From Actinomycetota bacterium (GTDB lineage Bacteria; Actinomycetota; Acidimicrobiia; Acidimicrobiales; JAMCPL01): a DNA stretch of 6,625 nucleotides. Position 1 is the first letter of the stretch; each line of letters begins with the position of its first letter. The notes under the pieces are model-generated. The model worked only from the letters and a program-made list of their open reading frames with translations. It did not search any database and was not told the DNA's origin. The stretch spans positions 1-6,625 of the forward strand of contig JAMCPC010000007.1 of assembly GCA_023379725.1 (NCBI GenBank). The letters run 5' to 3'. Shown piece by piece: positions 5,098 to 6,625 of this stretch. A program made the translations under genes and the position numbers.

Positions 5098-6614
5098 CCA
5101 GCCAATTGGCCGGCTACAGGCCGTCCTCCAGGTAATCTACCGTTCCCGGCAAGCTCCGTAACAAAGTTTTCCAACTGCCTCAAGCTACGACACTCCACCA
5201 CCGCATCACAATAACCAGCATATTCGCCGATAGCCGAATCACCTGTACCCCAGTAGGACCTCGGCTCAGGGTTAAGCCAGAATATACTTCTGGCCTGCCT
5301 ACGTAAGTCTCGCATGACCCAGGACTGTGGGGCATGGTAGTTGTTCCTGGCATCACCGAGTATAAGCAGTGTCGTTCTCGGTCCTACGCATTCCCCCCAT
5401 CTCTCCAAAAACACCGTAAATGCATGACCGTAGTCTGAATGGCCATCTACCCACATGACATCAGCCTCGGTACTGACCAGCCTGACAGCCTCTGCTATAT
5501 CCTCATGACCTGCCAGTAGGTCGGTCACCTCGTCAATTCCATCTATAAAAACAAAGCTACGTACCCCCTTTAGCTGCGATGCAACTGCATGTAGAAGCTG
5601 GAGGGTAAAGCGTGCAAATGTGGCGACCGAACCCGATATATCAGCCAAAATGACTATCTCCGGTTTCGACGGTTTCGGAGAGCGGAACCTCGGCTGCAGG
5701 GGTACCCCACCTGTCGATAGTGACTGCCGCATCGTAGCTCGAAAATCAAGAGTGCCTTTGCGGATATGGCGATCCCGCCTGCCCAGACGTACAGCCAGCT
5801 TACGTGACAATGGCTGAATAGCCTTACGCATTCCCTCCAATTCCTCTCTCGATGCATGCATGACATCCACATCCTCCAATAACGGTTTGCGTATTGAACG
5901 TGCCAACGGTTTTGCACCTCGATCTGCTATCAGGTGCCTTCGAATTTCATCCTCAATCGCCGTACGAAGTTTCTCAATATGAAACCTATGCTCATCCCTA
6001 GCCAGCCTCTCCTGTAGTGCAGAGAGTACGCCACCCGGAGCGGATGCTCTCTCCACCTCCATTATCTTATCAGCAAGATGATCGTAATCAAGTGCTCTCA
6101 ACGTACGATACAAGTAATAGGTTCCGCCGACTGGCCTCCCGGGCTCCATGCCTGCAAACCGAAGAACAGCATAACGAGCTACCATACCTATCCTATTATC
6201 ATCTCCTGACAAAAGAGCCTCCAAGGCAGCCTCTGCCAAATCACGAGCATCAATAGGCATCTTGCCAGCATCCCTGTCTGAACTCAATTTGGCTCCCAGA
6301 ATGCTGCTATCGCTTTGACGGTAACGCAACAACCCGCTCTCATCGATATCACGCAATAACGAGCGTGCCTGCTCATCATCTCCAGTCAATCCATCTCTGG
6401 AGATATTGGCAAAAAAGATATCGAAGGTGGTCTTGAACACCTTCCAGTGCGAGTGTGACTTGCACATAGTGGCACCAAGGGCATTCTCCAGTACGTCGCG
6501 ATTCTCCAGCCCAATCTGATGTAATGCGTTGGCAGCGTCTATTGACTCTGTAAGAGATACGGGCAAACCCGCCTCACGTAACTCTTCTACAAATGTAGTG
6601 AGAAGTTCAAGCAC
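5094..6614 (-). CDS. CoxE-like VWA domain protein
   Basis: A 506-residue cytoplasmic protein of the CoxE-like von Willebrand factor A family (VWA_CoxE), which usually acts with a MoxR-type AAA+ ATPase as a chaperone or metal-insertion system for a partner enzyme. The alpha-helical N-terminal part (1-260) includes the typical opening (LTTFVEELREAGLPVS) and family sequences around 43-68. A basic segment with KGTLDFRATMRQSL (286-299) and TGGVPL precedes the VWA domain. There the MIDAS motif is D325-I-S327-G-S329, with HSDYG (392-396) and LGDARNN (419-425) as later metal-site loops. The tail has LNPEPRS-WGTGD (447-459) and YCD, as in close relatives. Start GTG 6614 is the first possible codon after an in-frame TGA at 6623-6621, and GGTGAG upstream is a plausible ribosome binding site. 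The short spacing suggests translation coupled to a gene beyond the window, possibly the AAA+ partner. No CO dehydrogenase genes are present, so the client is unknown. Confidence 0.9.
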   Translation of the reverse strand: MLELLTTFVEELREAGLPVSLTESIDAANALHQIGLENRDVLENALGATMCKSHSHWKVFKTTFDIFFANISRDGLTGDDEQARSLLRDIDESGLLRYRQSDSSILGAKLSSDRDAGKMPIDARDLAEAALEALLSGDDNRIGMVARYAVLRFAGMEPGRPVGGTYYLYRTLRALDYDHLADKIMEVERASAPGGVLSALQERLARDEHRFHIEKLRTAIEDEIRRHLIADRGAKPLARSIRKPLLEDVDVMHASREELEGMRKAIQPLSRKLAVRLGRRDRHIRKGTLDFRATMRQSLSTGGVPLQPRFRSPKPSKPEIVILADISGSVATFARFTLQLLHAVASQLKGVRSFVFIDGIDEVTDLLAGHEDIAEAVRLVSTEADVMWVDGHSDYGHAFTVFLERWGECVGPRTTLLILGDARNNYHAPQSWVMRDLRRQARSIFWLNPEPRSYWGTGDSAIGEYAGYCDAVVECRSLRQLENFVTELAGNGRLPGGRPVAGQLAG

Positions 6615-6625
6615 CGTCTCTCACC

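Noticed and set aside
5101..5110. Perfect palindrome GCCAATTGGC near the end of the VWA gene
   Set aside because: It lies within coding sequence (residues around QLA) and ten-base palindromes are expected by chance. No second copy was seen.

Overview
The window reads as a chromosomal segment of an actinobacterium, most likely of the class Acidimicrobiia. This assignment is an inference. It rests on a plant-type (class II) DAHP synthase of the actinobacterial kind, a secreted protein built from YW...G.V..FG.A.FYGS repeats (which I associate, from memory, with Acidimicrobiia), a CoxE-like VWA protein ending in LNPEPRS-WGTGD motifs, a tRNA without an encoded CCA, and frequent GTG starts. Base composition is moderate (near half GC by eye) and ATA isoleucine codons are common, so this is not a typical high-GC actinomycete. 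A medium-GC acidimicrobial lineage (the Acidithrix/Ferrithrix type) would fit, but the species cannot be named from this sequence.

Layout: (1) positions 1-236 hold no supportable gene, only small hairpins and short repeats. (2) A tRNA-Cys(GCA) lies on the minus strand at 237-308, with an extended -10 promoter candidate just upstream of it. (3) Between the tRNA and the next gene lies a 222-base divergent spacer, much of it (434-502) made of short tandem duplications, including two copies of the dyad ATGTT-AC-AACAT. (4) On the plus strand a GT4-type glycosyltransferase (531-1559) is followed after 70 bases by class II DAHP synthase (1630-3066), the entry enzyme of the shikimate pathway. (5) A 248-base spacer contains a direct repeat, two hairpins and a good promoter candidate. 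(6) A secreted protein follows (3315-5006): signal peptide, Ser/Thr linker, six ~42-residue repeats probably forming a beta-propeller, and a C-terminal domain whose motifs resemble GH25 muramidases. (7) On the minus strand, converging on it, is a CoxE-like VWA protein (5094-6614). Its usual MoxR-type AAA+ partner, if present, would lie beyond the right edge.

The genes do not form one obvious pathway. The glycosyltransferase and DAHP synthase may be co-transcribed. The secreted protein and the VWA gene are separate units. The most interesting items are the propeller/GH25-like secreted protein, the twin dyad upstream of the glycosyltransferase, and the striking number of short perfect tandem duplications in or beside the gene gaps, some of which enter coding ends (the N-terminus of DAHP synthase and the stop codon of the VWA gene). 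I found no CRISPR array, insertion sequence, phage gene or defence system.
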